This document shows, one piece after another, positions 6,958 to 13,518 of a DNA stretch of 16,302 bases. The DNA is from an uncultured Bacilli bacterium (GTDB lineage Bacteria > Bacillota_I > Bacilli_A > RF39 > UBA660), in the NCBI GenBank assembly GCA_944358225.1, contig CALVQP010000022.1:1-16302 (forward strand), read 5' to 3'. Under the pieces are notes generated by a model that made no database searches, had not been told where the DNA came from, and saw only the letters and a program-made list of their open reading frames with translations. A program made the translations under genes and the position numbers. How positions within the stretch are numbered: position 1 is the stretch's first letter; the number at the start of each line of letters is the position of its first letter.

Positions 6958-8472
6958 ATCAACACAGGTAGATAAAGTTAAAATCTTATCTTCTGGAGTT
7001 ACTGTTTCGTTAAAATTTTTAATACTTCTTTTTGTTACGAAATTCAAATATTTTTTAAAAGCATCTTCGCTACTAAAAGAAGTTATTAAGTAATCGTTGG
7101 TATTATTAACTTTATAGACCGAAAAAATTTTGAAAGTATGTTCTTCATACAAAGTATTAAAAGTAATCGTTCTATTTTCTTCAAAACTTAACCAATCTTC
7201 ATCTAAAACTTTATCTAAAGTTCCAAACATCGTCTGGTTTAAATATTTATTATGACCATAAATAATTGTATTATCATCTAAAGTCTCAAAATTATTTCGA
7301 TAATCAGCAAATATCCAACCATTATAATTTTTATTATTATCATAATCATGATTTAAATAATATTCATTATCTTTAGATTGAACTACTGGATAGTCAATAG
7401 TAGTATTATTAATTTTTAACCATCCTTTAGTATCAGCATTTTCTTGTAGTAAGCTTAGATATAACTCGCTTACTTTTTTTGTTTGTCCATCTTCATCAAC
7501 TTTATTAACATTAGAAACATTTTCTTTAGTTTCATCTACAATTGTTGCTAAATTATTATTTATCTTTTTAATTTTACTTAAATCTTTAATATTATTATAG
7601 CCAACTACTAAAAAGAATACAGCAAATATGCCTAAAATAATAAAACAGCACATTTTAATATTATTAACAATTAATTGACTGAATAAATTATTACTTACAT
7701 ATTCATCACTATAAATTAACTTAATACTAATATGATATTTTTTAGAATAATTTTTATTTATTTTCTTTAAATATTCAACTGTTTTAATATCATTAATATT
7801 TTGATGAATATTAATTTTTATATTTTTATGGTTATATTTAAAACACATTGCTACAACTTTATTTATAGTAGCTTTATCAAAAAGTTCTAAATGAATGTTC
7901 TTTAAATATTTATTGATCTTACAGAAAGTATCTAAATCAGTTAAGTCATTATCATCTAACTCTTTATCAATAACAATATAGTTTTTATAATAGATTTTAG
8001 CATAATTCATAAGATTGTTTTTTTGCATAAAATAACTTGTAAACATAATTTCATCACGGGACTCTACCACAATCTTATGTTTATCTAGTTGCTCTAAAAT
8101 ATATTTAGGAACACACTGACAATCAACCTTTTTTAAATATTTACATTTAACTATTTTCATATATAAATCAAATGAAAGAGGATTTTTATCTTCTATATAT
8201 AATTCTTCAATTTCCTTAGTATTTCTAAAAAAATCTAAAATTATTAACCCTAAGTCTTGATCTTTAATTTTAATTTTTTTTACGCCATTTTCCTTGACAA
8301 TTTCTTCAATAAATGATGAAACAATTAAAGCATTTTCTTTAATATATTCTTCGCCAAAAGCTAGTTCATTACTAGAAATGATATTAGTATGTAAAAGATT
8401 AGCATTTTCTGATGATTCCTTATAATTAAACGTTATATAGGGGGTACATACATTAATTAAAATCTTTCTCAC
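6916..8472 (-). CDS. Class B sortase with large cytosolic N-terminal domain
   Basis: Membrane transpeptidase that cleaves NPxTG-type sorting signals and joins the protein to the cell wall. Numbered from GTG 8472 (518 residues), the class B sortase domain is about 345-518: YYLNHDY (372-378), GWIFADY (385-391), His407 in IIYGHN, Cys503 in TLSTC and Arg509 in NKRLVV form the catalytic set. A single membrane segment (about 274-292) precedes it. The first 270 residues are predicted cytosolic, with alternating helix and strand and a faintly leucine-rich pattern (about 60-130 and 175-230); ordinary class B sortases are about half this length and have only a short tail here. I do not recognise this region. 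GTG 8472 is preferred because AGAGGTG lies six bases upstream; an in-frame GTG at 8481 would overlap that site. Likely substrates are encoded at 189-1340 and 8603-9211. Confidence 0.88.
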   Translation of the reverse strand: MRKILINVCTPYITFNYKESSENANLLHTNIISSNELAFGEEYIKENALIVSSFIEEIVKENGVKKIKIKDQDLGLIILDFFRNTKEIEELYIEDKNPLSFDLYMKIVKCKYLKKVDCQCVPKYILEQLDKHKIVVESRDEIMFTSYFMQKNNLMNYAKIYYKNYIVIDKELDDNDLTDLDTFCKINKYLKNIHLELFDKATINKVVAMCFKYNHKNIKINIHQNINDIKTVEYLKKINKNYSKKYHISIKLIYSDEYVSNNLFSQLIVNNIKMCCFIILGIFAVFFLVVGYNNIKDLSKIKKINNNLATIVDETKENVSNVNKVDEDGQTKKVSELYLSLLQENADTKGWLKINNTTIDYPVVQSKDNEYYLNHDYDNNKNYNGWIFADYRNNFETLDDNTIIYGHNKYLNQTMFGTLDKVLDEDWLSFEENRTITFNTLYEEHTFKIFSVYKVNNTNDYLITSFSSEDAFKKYLNFVTKRSIKNFNETVTPEDKILTLSTCVDKNKRLVVHAVMIR

Positions 8473-8500
8473 TCTTATCACCTCTTTTTATCATGTTCTA

Positions 8501-8509
8501 ATAATATCA
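8501..8509 (-). promoter_or_regulatory. Possible extended -10 promoter for the sortase
   Basis: On the minus strand TGA-TATTAT (8509 to 8501) forms an extended -10 about 30 bases before the GTG start at 8472. The -35 region (TATAAA, 8529-8524) is poor. It diverges from the cohesin-like gene's promoter about 60 bases away. Confidence 0.4.
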
Positions 8510-8567
8510 TACTTTACAGTTATTTTATATCCTAACTTAAAAATTATATAATAAAAAATTTGTTTTG

Positions 8568-8576
8568 TGGTATACT
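8568..8576 (+). promoter_or_regulatory. Extended -10 promoter for the cohesin-like gene
   Basis: TGG-TATACT (8568-8576) is a good extended -10. The -35 region is only AT-rich. The predicted start near 8583 gives a leader of about 20 bases and lies downstream of the in-frame ATG at 8582, supporting translation from ATG 8603. Confidence 0.55.
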
Positions 8577-8602
8577 AAGTAATGAAGAATAGAGGTAATA
8601 CT

Positions 8603-9211
8603 ATGAAAAAAACATTATATTTTTTATTTGCATTAGCTATAATAATTATTCCCAGTAAAGCCTTTGCTATTAGTGGCAGTGTAAATTTAAACTGCACTCC
8701 AGCTTCTGCTTTTCCCGGAGACTCTGTAACTTGTACAATTGCGGGAGATGTCAGTGATGGATCAATTAAAGATTTTGCTGGAACAGTAACTTTATCTGAT
8801 AATCTAGAATTTACAACTACTTCAGTAGTATCAAGTTGGACAGGAACATCAAATGGCGGAATTTTTAGTTTAACAACAGAAACTTCACAATCAGACTCAT
8901 TTGAAATAGCTTCTTTTACAGTTAAAGTTAAAGAAGATTCTACTACTAATGGAACAATAACTTTAAAAACTACTAAATTAGGAGATATAACTGATATTAG
9001 TGATTCCACTCAAACTATTAGTATGTCTAGTAATGTGGTCGATACAGCTGAAGGTAATCAAAACGTTGGCAGTACCTTAGATACTAATACAGAGGTTGAA
9101 AACCCTGATACTGGTAGTAGCATACCATTTATGATTATTGGGGGAGGAAGTATTCTAACTATTATAATTTATGAATTAGTAGCTAAAAAGAAGAAAATTT
9201 ATAAAATATAA
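8603..9211 (+). CDS. Secreted cohesin-like protein with NPDTG sorting signal
   Basis: A 202-residue surface protein. Residues 1-22 are a signal peptide ending AFA. Residues about 24-141 are beta-rich with a cohesin-like pattern: an opening SGSVNLNCTPASAFPGDSVT (24-43), then DFAGTVTLSDNLEF (57-70) and SFEIASFTVKVKE (99-111). Cys31 and Cys44 could form a disulfide. A Ser/Thr/Asn-rich linker leads to NPDTG (167-171), a hydrophobic segment (174-194) and a KKKK tail, the layout of a sortase substrate. ATG 8603 is chosen because AGAGGT lies six bases before it; an in-frame ATG at 8582 has no ribosome binding site and removes the clean signal peptide start. It is divergent from the class B sortase, the probable anchoring enzyme. 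Cohesin-type folds often bind partners or carbohydrates, but no ligand can be named. Confidence 0.8.
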   Translation: MKKTLYFLFALAIIIIPSKAFAISGSVNLNCTPASAFPGDSVTCTIAGDVSDGSIKDFAGTVTLSDNLEFTTTSVVSSWTGTSNGGIFSLTTETSQSDSFEIASFTVKVKEDSTTNGTITLKTTKLGDITDISDSTQTISMSSNVVDTAEGNQNVGSTLDTNTEVENPDTGSSIPFMIIGGGSILTIIIYELVAKKKKIYKI

Positions 9212-9239
9212 AGAAGATTAGTAAAAAGTCTTCTTTTTT
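9210..9239 (+). terminator. Intrinsic terminator after the cohesin-like gene
   Basis: AAAGAAGA (9210-9217) pairs with TCTTCTTT (9229-9236) around an 11-base loop, and T residues run to 9239. The TAA stop (9209-9211) overlaps the base of the stem. Confidence 0.8.
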
Positions 9240-9240
9240 A

Positions 9241-9275
9241 TTTACTTTAATAATTAATTTGTAGTATAATCTACA
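9241..9275 (+). promoter_or_regulatory. Pyruvate kinase promoter with inverted repeat around the -10
   Basis: A perfect -10 box TATAAT (9265-9270) has a weak -35 TTTACT at 9241-9246 (18-base spacer). The -10 is exactly framed by a 5-bp inverted repeat, TGTAG (9260-9264) and CTACA (9271-9275), which could be a repressor site over the -10. The leader is about 17 bases. Confidence 0.55.
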
Positions 9276-9293
9276 GCGTGAAGGAGTGAATTT

Positions 9294-10703
9294 ATGCGTA
9301 AAACAAAGATGATTTGTGGGATTGGACCGGCAACTCATGATTGGGAAGTCTTTAAAAAATTAGTTGAAAATGGTATGAATGTAGTTAGAGTAAATTTCTC
9401 ACATGCTACAGCTGAAGAAAGATTAAAAGATGAAGAGTTAGCTAAAAGAGCTAGAACAGAATTAAATAAACCAGTAGCAATTTTATTTGATACTAAGGGC
9501 CCAGATTTAAGAACTGGAGAATTTGAGAACAATGAAATTGATTTTGTAGCTGGGGCAACTATTCGTATTGTCAAAGAATCTGTTTTAGGTAATAAAGAAA
9601 GAATTTCTTTTAACTATCCTCAAGTTATTGATAGTTTAAAAGAAGGAACAATGATTTTACTTAACGATGGTTTTGTTCGCCTAGAAGTTATTTCCGTAGA
9701 AAGTGATGGCGTAACTTGTAAGATCTTAGATGATGCTAAATTATCATCCCGTCGTGGTACAAATATTCCGGGAGTAAATTTAAATATTCCGTTTGTTAGT
9801 GAAGATGATGAAGCAGATATTAAATATGCTTGTGAACACGATGGTGACTTTTTGGGAATTTCGTTTGTATCAAGTGCTGAAGATGTTAGAGCTACTCGTG
9901 CTTTATTAGAAAAGTATGGTCGTCCAGATATGCCAATTTTATCAAAAATTGAAACCAAAAAGGCTATTGAAAACATAGATGAAATAATTGCTGAAACCGA
10001 TGGTATCATTGTAGCTCGTGGTGACTTAAGTGTTGAAGTACCATTTATCCAAGTGCCAATTTTACAAAAAATGATTATTCGTAAATGTCGTGAAAAAGGT
10101 AAAGTTTGTATTGTGGCAACAGAAATGTTAAAAAGCATGGTAAAAAACTCTCGTCCTACTAAAGCTGAGCTTACTGACATTACTACCGCTGTATTTGATG
10201 GCGCAGATGGAGTATGGTTAAGCGATGAAACTACTATTGGTGCGCATCCAGATTTAGCTAGTCAATATCTAGGTGAAGTAGCTAGTATTGCTGAAGAAAA
10301 CTATGATGAATATGCCGCATTATATGATGTTGAAGAAAGTACTGAAACATGTGACATAACAGCTCGCGCTGTAGTCGAGGCAGCCAATAGTTCAAATGTT
10401 AAATTAATTGTAGCGGCAACTATGAGTGGACATACTGCTCAAATCATTAGTAATTTAAAACCAGATAGTTTAATTTTAGCATTGTGTCCAGATGAACGTG
10501 TAGCTCGAAAACTAGTTTTAAATGCTGGAGTTTATCCAGTTGTTACTGGGATGTATGAAAATACTGATGAACTTATAGCAAGTGCTAAAGAAGAAGCTAA
10601 AAAATTTATGGACTTAAATCCTAAAGATCGAATAATTATTACCGGTGGATATCCACGTATTAGAGAAAAAAATACTAATTTAATGAAAATAGAAGAAATG
10701 TAG
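9294..10703 (+). CDS. pyk: Pyruvate kinase
   Basis: Glycolytic enzyme converting phosphoenolpyruvate and ADP to pyruvate and ATP in the cytoplasm. The 469-residue length is that of a standard bacterial enzyme without the extra C-terminal PEP-utilising domain. Visible blocks: MICGIGPATHD (6-16), VVRVNFSHA (30-38), FDTKGPDLRTG (65-75), LSKIETKKAIENIDEI (216-231) with Lys218 and Glu220, ARGDLSVEVP (241-250) with metal ligand Asp244, and a C-terminal domain from about 350. Some usually invariant positions differ: ATEML (275-279) where ATQML is usual, and WLSDETT (308-314) where MLSGETA is usual; the first block reads CGIGP instead of CTIGP. These may be lineage traits. ATG 9294 follows AAGGAG (9281-9286). 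It is monocistronic, bounded by terminators. Identity is firm; regulation is unknown. Confidence 0.95.
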   Translation: MRKTKMICGIGPATHDWEVFKKLVENGMNVVRVNFSHATAEERLKDEELAKRARTELNKPVAILFDTKGPDLRTGEFENNEIDFVAGATIRIVKESVLGNKERISFNYPQVIDSLKEGTMILLNDGFVRLEVISVESDGVTCKILDDAKLSSRRGTNIPGVNLNIPFVSEDDEADIKYACEHDGDFLGISFVSSAEDVRATRALLEKYGRPDMPILSKIETKKAIENIDEIIAETDGIIVARGDLSVEVPFIQVPILQKMIIRKCREKGKVCIVATEMLKSMVKNSRPTKAELTDITTAVFDGADGVWLSDETTIGAHPDLASQYLGEVASIAEENYDEYAALYDVEESTETCDITARAVVEAANSSNVKLIVAATMSGHTAQIISNLKPDSLILALCPDERVARKLVLNAGVYPVVTGMYENTDELIASAKEEAKKFMDLNPKDRIIITGGYPRIREKNTNLMKIEEM

Positions 10704-10720
10704 TAATCATTTCTTTTTTT
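10693..10720 (+). terminator. Intrinsic terminator at the pyruvate kinase stop codon
   Basis: AAGAAATG (10693-10700) pairs with CATTTCTT (10708-10715), leaving a 7-base loop that begins with the TAG stop (10701-10703); T residues continue to 10720. Confidence 0.85.
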
Positions 10721-10725
10721 ATACA

Positions 10726-10760
10726 AAAAACCAATCGCTTGTATTTTGCAATTGGTTTTT
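10726..10760. terminator. Second hairpin, terminator for the tRNA on the minus strand
   Basis: Perfect 10-bp arms AAAAACCAAT (10726-10735) and ATTGGTTTTT (10751-10760), with two more G-C pairs inside after one mismatch. Read on the minus strand the stem ends in six T residues, so it most likely ends tRNA-Arg transcripts and may also back up the pyruvate kinase terminator. Confidence 0.75.
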
Positions 10761-10797
10761 AAATACTTTATATCTAAAAAAATTTTTTTCATTTAAG

Positions 10798-10874
10798 TGG
10801 CGTCCTTAGGCAGATTCGAACTGCCGACCTACCGCTTAGGAGGCGGTTGCTCTATCCAACTGAGCTACAAGGAC
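10798..10874 (-). tRNA. tRNA-Arg (anticodon CCT, reads AGG)
   Basis: Full cloverleaf on the minus strand. The acceptor stem is GTCCTTG with TAAGGAC (last pair G-U). The D stem is GCTC/GAGC around AGTTGGATA. The anticodon stem is ACCGC/GCGGT with loop CTCCTAA, giving anticodon CCT. The variable loop is AGGTC, and the T arm is GGCAG-TTCGAAT-CTGCC. The discriminator G is followed by an encoded CCA (10800-10798), for 77 bases in all. It has its own promoter just upstream and a terminator at 10726-10760. Confidence 0.97.
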
Positions 10875-10883
10875 ACACCATTA

Positions 10884-10912
10884 ATTATAAGATATGTAAA
10901 GCTTTAATTCAA
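10884..10912 (-). promoter_or_regulatory. Promoter of tRNA-Arg
   Basis: On the minus strand TTGAAT (10912-10907), a 17-base spacer and a perfect TATAAT (10889-10884) place the start a few bases before the mature tRNA 5' end at 10874. The -35 box overlaps the TGA stop of the upstream gene (10911-10909). Confidence 0.75.
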
Positions 10913-11895
10913 TTATTAATCTTAAAATTCATCTCAATATTTTTTAAAGGTCGTTTTTGTAAACCTAAACCTTCTTTGGGCTCATGAGCTAATTGGTTAT
11001 CATACCCAGCTAAAAAGTTAATATAATCTTTATGAGTGTAGTTAGTCGTATAATCTACTTTTCCCAAAATCTCGTAATATAGGCCATTTCTAAAAGATAG
11101 ACTAAAGGCATCTAAATATTTCTTTAAATTTTGCGCTGTATATTTTACATAACCTTTAGTTAACAATTCGGAAGCTAAAGTGTTAGCTTCTTCATCACAT
11201 GTCATATAATAGCCAACACATTGACTAGCTACTAGGGGAATCCCCAAACGGTCAATAACATTCTTATTTAAATAGAAAAATTGCGAATAAGTACAATCAA
11301 TAATATACTTATTATTTCCGATGCTTAAAATATCAAAACAATGATAACCGCTATAACCTTTATACAAACCTGCAAATTGATCATATCCGGGCCAAATAGT
11401 TAACATATGACATTCTAAGTCTACTTCTTTAGCCAATTTGTGAACATAACAAGCAGCATCATAGCAAAGATTTGTCATATCAAAGTCTTTAATATTAATG
11501 TTTTTACCAGTATAAATGAGATTATTTTTTAATATTTTTTGCCAAGTTGCCTGTACTATAAAAGATACTAATTCTTCCTCATTAAAATCTTTTGTAAATA
11601 ATAAAGACAAATCAAAGTGTGGATCATAAATAAAATCTGGACTACTATTATTAATTTTTAAATGCTTTGATTGGTTACGAATAGGAATAAAAGCATAAAG
11701 CAATTTATAGTATAATGGTTGCCAACTGCCGTCTTTATATAATTCTATAGATTCTTTTTTTAGATAATTACATAAAAAATTACTATAAGATATAAAGGTA
11801 TTCTGATCAATTTTATTGTCAAGCAAACTTAATATGTAATTAACTTTTTGGATTGCTTTTTTATCTTGGGAGTTATTAATTATTTCTTTAGTCAT
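10909..11895 (-). CDS. Uncharacterised protein with Cys-His-Asp papain/transglutaminase-like triad
   Basis: A 328-residue protein with no signal peptide or membrane segment, so probably cytoplasmic. I do not recognise the full family. The centre has the order and spacing of a papain-like or transglutaminase-like fold: Cys144 starting a helix (NLCYDAACYVHKLAKE, 142-157), His185 at a strand start (GYHCFDIL, 183-190) and Asp200 ending a strand (NKYIIDCTYSQFF, 195-207). The D-x-T-Y-x-Q-F-F string occurs in papain-fold peptidases and toxin domains; Gln205 is notable. The N-terminal 130 residues are helical; the C-terminal 120 contain nothing I recognise. It may be a peptidase, transglutaminase, deamidase or acyltransferase; the sequence does not choose. 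AAAGGA lies five bases before the ATG. The likely promoter is TTTACT-17-TAAGAT (11948 to 11920). No partner gene is adjacent. Confidence 0.65.
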   Translation of the reverse strand: MTKEIINNSQDKKAIQKVNYILSLLDNKIDQNTFISYSNFLCNYLKKESIELYKDGSWQPLYYKLLYAFIPIRNQSKHLKINNSSPDFIYDPHFDLSLLFTKDFNEEELVSFIVQATWQKILKNNLIYTGKNINIKDFDMTNLCYDAACYVHKLAKEVDLECHMLTIWPGYDQFAGLYKGYSGYHCFDILSIGNNKYIIDCTYSQFFYLNKNVIDRLGIPLVASQCVGYYMTCDEEANTLASELLTKGYVKYTAQNLKKYLDAFSLSFRNGLYYEILGKVDYTTNYTHKDYINFLAGYDNQLAHEPKEGLGLQKRPLKNIEMNFKINN

Positions 11896-11919
11896 TATTA
11901 TCCTTTCTTTGCGAATGTT

Positions 11920-11964
11920 ATCTTATCATATATTATATTATGAGTAAAGCTTTTAACTTATCAA
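11920..11964 (-). promoter_or_regulatory. Promoter region of the Cys-His-Asp protein gene
   Basis: Two overlapping candidates on the minus strand: TTTACT (11948-11943), 17 bases, TAAGAT (11925-11920), giving an 18-base leader; and TTGATA (11964-11959), 18 bases, TAATAT (11940-11935). The first fits the short-leader pattern of this window. Confidence 0.45.
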
Positions 11965-12005
11965 TGCAACGTTAAAATAAAATTTTAAATATTTCTATTT
12001 TCTTA

Positions 12006-12014
12006 TGATAAAAT
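12006..12014 (+). promoter_or_regulatory. Extended -10 promoter for the rubredoxin-glutamate synthase-like gene
   Basis: TGA-TAAAAT (12006-12014) is an extended -10 with no clear -35. The predicted start near 12021 coincides with the ribosome binding site AGGAGG (12021-12026), so the leader would be about 13 bases. Confidence 0.45.
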
Positions 12015-12033
12015 TATTTTAGGAGGAAATTTT

Positions 12034-13419
12034 ATGGCTAAATTCAAATGTAAAATATGTGGCTACATTTACGATGAAGAAAAAGAAGGGGTAAAATTTG
12101 CTGATTTGCCCGATGATTATAAATGTCCTATGTGTGGGGCACCGAAAAATCTTTTTGAAAAGTTAGAAGAAGAACCCACAAATAGTGATAAACAAGAAAA
12201 TATTGATTCTTTAAATCATCTAACTAATTCTGATATTAAAAAGTTAGTAACTACAATTCGAAAGCAAGCAGAAACGGGAATTAGTGAGATCTCGTCGATG
12301 AGTACTTTAAAACCGGTAATTAATTTTGATGAAATTTTATTACTAGGTGCTCAACTAGCTAAATTTCCCTTACTTGAAGAAGAATCGGTAAATTTAAAAA
12401 CTGTAATCGGTAAGAAAAGTTTAAAACCGTTAAAAATTGACTTGCCTGTATTTGTTTCTCATATGTCTTTTGGGGCTTTATCTAAAGAGGCAAAAACAGC
12501 TCTTGCAATTGGTAGCGCTCAAGCTAAAACGGCTATTGGTAGTGGTGAGGGAGGAATCCTACCAGAAGAAAAAAATAACGCTTATCGTTATATCTTTGAA
12601 TATGTGCCCAATAAATATAGCGTTACTGATGAAGCCTTAAAACAAGCAGATGCCATTGAAATTAAGATTGGTCAAGCTGCAAAACCAGGAATGGGAGGAC
12701 ATCTTCCTAAAGAAAAAGTTACTAAAGAAATTGCTCTTATTCGCTCGAAAGAAGAAAATCAAGACATTTTAAGTCCTTCGCGATTTAAAGAAATAAACTC
12801 TAAACAGGATCTAGCTGAGCTTGTTGCTTCTTTAAAAAAGCGTTCCTTGGGAAGACCTGTAGGTTTAAAATTGGCAGCCGGTCATATTGAACAAGATTTA
12901 GAAATAGCTTTATTTGCCGATGTTGATTTTATAACTATTGATGGTCGTAAAGGAGCTAGCGGGGCCTCGCCAACTTACTTAAAAGATAATACTTCTGTTC
13001 CTACTATTTATGCTTTATATCGGGCACGAAAATATTTAGATGAGCATCAAGCTCAAGTAGATTTAATCATCACGGGAGGATTATATAAAGCTAGTGACTT
13101 TGCTAAAGCTATAGCTATGGGAGCCGATGCTGTTGCTATAGCCACTGCCGCCATGATTGCCCTAGGCTGTGACCAATATCGCATCTGTCATACAGGTATG
13201 TGTCCAAAGGGCATAGCAACGCAAGATGAAAACTTAAGAAAACGTCTTGATGTTGCCAAATCAAGTAAGGCTGTAGCTAATTATTTTAATGTTGTTAAAA
13301 AAGAACTTATCACTTTTGCAAAAATAACTGGTAAAGATGATATTCACAAGTTAAATGCCGCTGATTTAATTACTACCAGTGATGAAATTGCTAAATATAC
13401 AAACATTAAACATGCTTAA
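12034..13419 (+). CDS. Rubredoxin fused to glutamate synthase-type FMN/Fe-S domain
   Basis: A 461-residue two-domain redox protein. Residues 1-45 are a complete rubredoxin: CKICGYIYDEE (6-16) and CPMCG (31-35) supply the four Cys iron ligands, with DLPDDYKCP between. Residues about 85-440 match the FMN-binding central domain of glutamate synthase: HMSFGALSKEAKTALA (143-158), GSGEGG (169-174), KIGQAAKPGMGGHLP (211-225), GLKLAAGH (277-284), IDGRKGASGASP (302-313) and GADAVAIATA (363-372). Cys379, Cys385 and Cys390 keep the 6- and 5-residue steps of the glutamate synthase [3Fe-4S] cluster. It lacks the N-terminal glutaminase domain, so it is not a complete glutamate synthase; its substrate is unknown, and the rubredoxin presumably passes electrons to or from the flavin. 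ATG 12034 follows AGGAGG. It is flanked by its own promoter and terminator. Confidence 0.88.
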   Translation: MAKFKCKICGYIYDEEKEGVKFADLPDDYKCPMCGAPKNLFEKLEEEPTNSDKQENIDSLNHLTNSDIKKLVTTIRKQAETGISEISSMSTLKPVINFDEILLLGAQLAKFPLLEEESVNLKTVIGKKSLKPLKIDLPVFVSHMSFGALSKEAKTALAIGSAQAKTAIGSGEGGILPEEKNNAYRYIFEYVPNKYSVTDEALKQADAIEIKIGQAAKPGMGGHLPKEKVTKEIALIRSKEENQDILSPSRFKEINSKQDLAELVASLKKRSLGRPVGLKLAAGHIEQDLEIALFADVDFITIDGRKGASGASPTYLKDNTSVPTIYALYRARKYLDEHQAQVDLIITGGLYKASDFAKAIAMGADAVAIATAAMIALGCDQYRICHTGMCPKGIATQDENLRKRLDVAKSSKAVANYFNVVKKELITFAKITGKDDIHKLNAADLITTSDEIAKYTNIKHA

Positions 13420-13450
13420 AATTACAAGAAACAACGCTTGTAATTTTTTT
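13418..13450 (+). terminator. Intrinsic terminator after the rubredoxin fusion gene
   Basis: Perfect 11-bp stem AAAATTACAAG (13418-13428) with CTTGTAATTTT (13437-13447), 8-base loop, T residues to 13450. The stem begins inside the TAA stop codon (13417-13419). Confidence 0.9.
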
Positions 13451-13455
13451 GTTAC

Positions 13456-13518
13456 TTGACACAACATGACATAGAATTCTTAATGAGTTGTTATAAGCCG
13501 AAAAGTTTGTGATACAAT
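13456..13518 (+). promoter_or_regulatory. Promoter region of the FIST-aldehyde dehydrogenase operon
   Basis: The best candidate is an extended -10, TGA-TACAAT (13510-13518), with a weak -35 TTGTTA at 13488-13493. A perfect TTGACA (13456-13461) is also present, but the matching -10, CTTAAT (13479-13484), is poor. The extended -10 predicts a start near 13525 and a leader of about 50 bases, the longest in the window apart from the adhesin's. Confidence 0.5.

Noticed and set aside
8582..8602. In-frame upstream ATG for the cohesin-like protein
   Set aside because: It coincides with the predicted transcription start and has no ribosome binding site; the signal peptide begins cleanly at ATG 8603.
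8575..9009. 144-codon open frame on the minus strand across the cohesin-like gene
   Set aside because: The plus-strand gene has a signal peptide, sorting signal, ribosome binding site and terminator; the antisense frame has none of these.
9335..10792. Three open frames on the minus strand over pyruvate kinase
   Set aside because: They lie opposite a clearly conserved enzyme and have no recognisable domains; the last also runs through two terminators.
10909..10911. Possible use of a UGA-as-Trp genetic code, given the AT-rich sequence
   Set aside because: The gene here ends naturally at TGA, and tryptophans elsewhere in the window are encoded by TGG.
12437..12640. Short plus-strand open frame inside the rubredoxin fusion gene
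   Set aside because: It is an out-of-frame shadow of a conserved domain with no plausible translation start.
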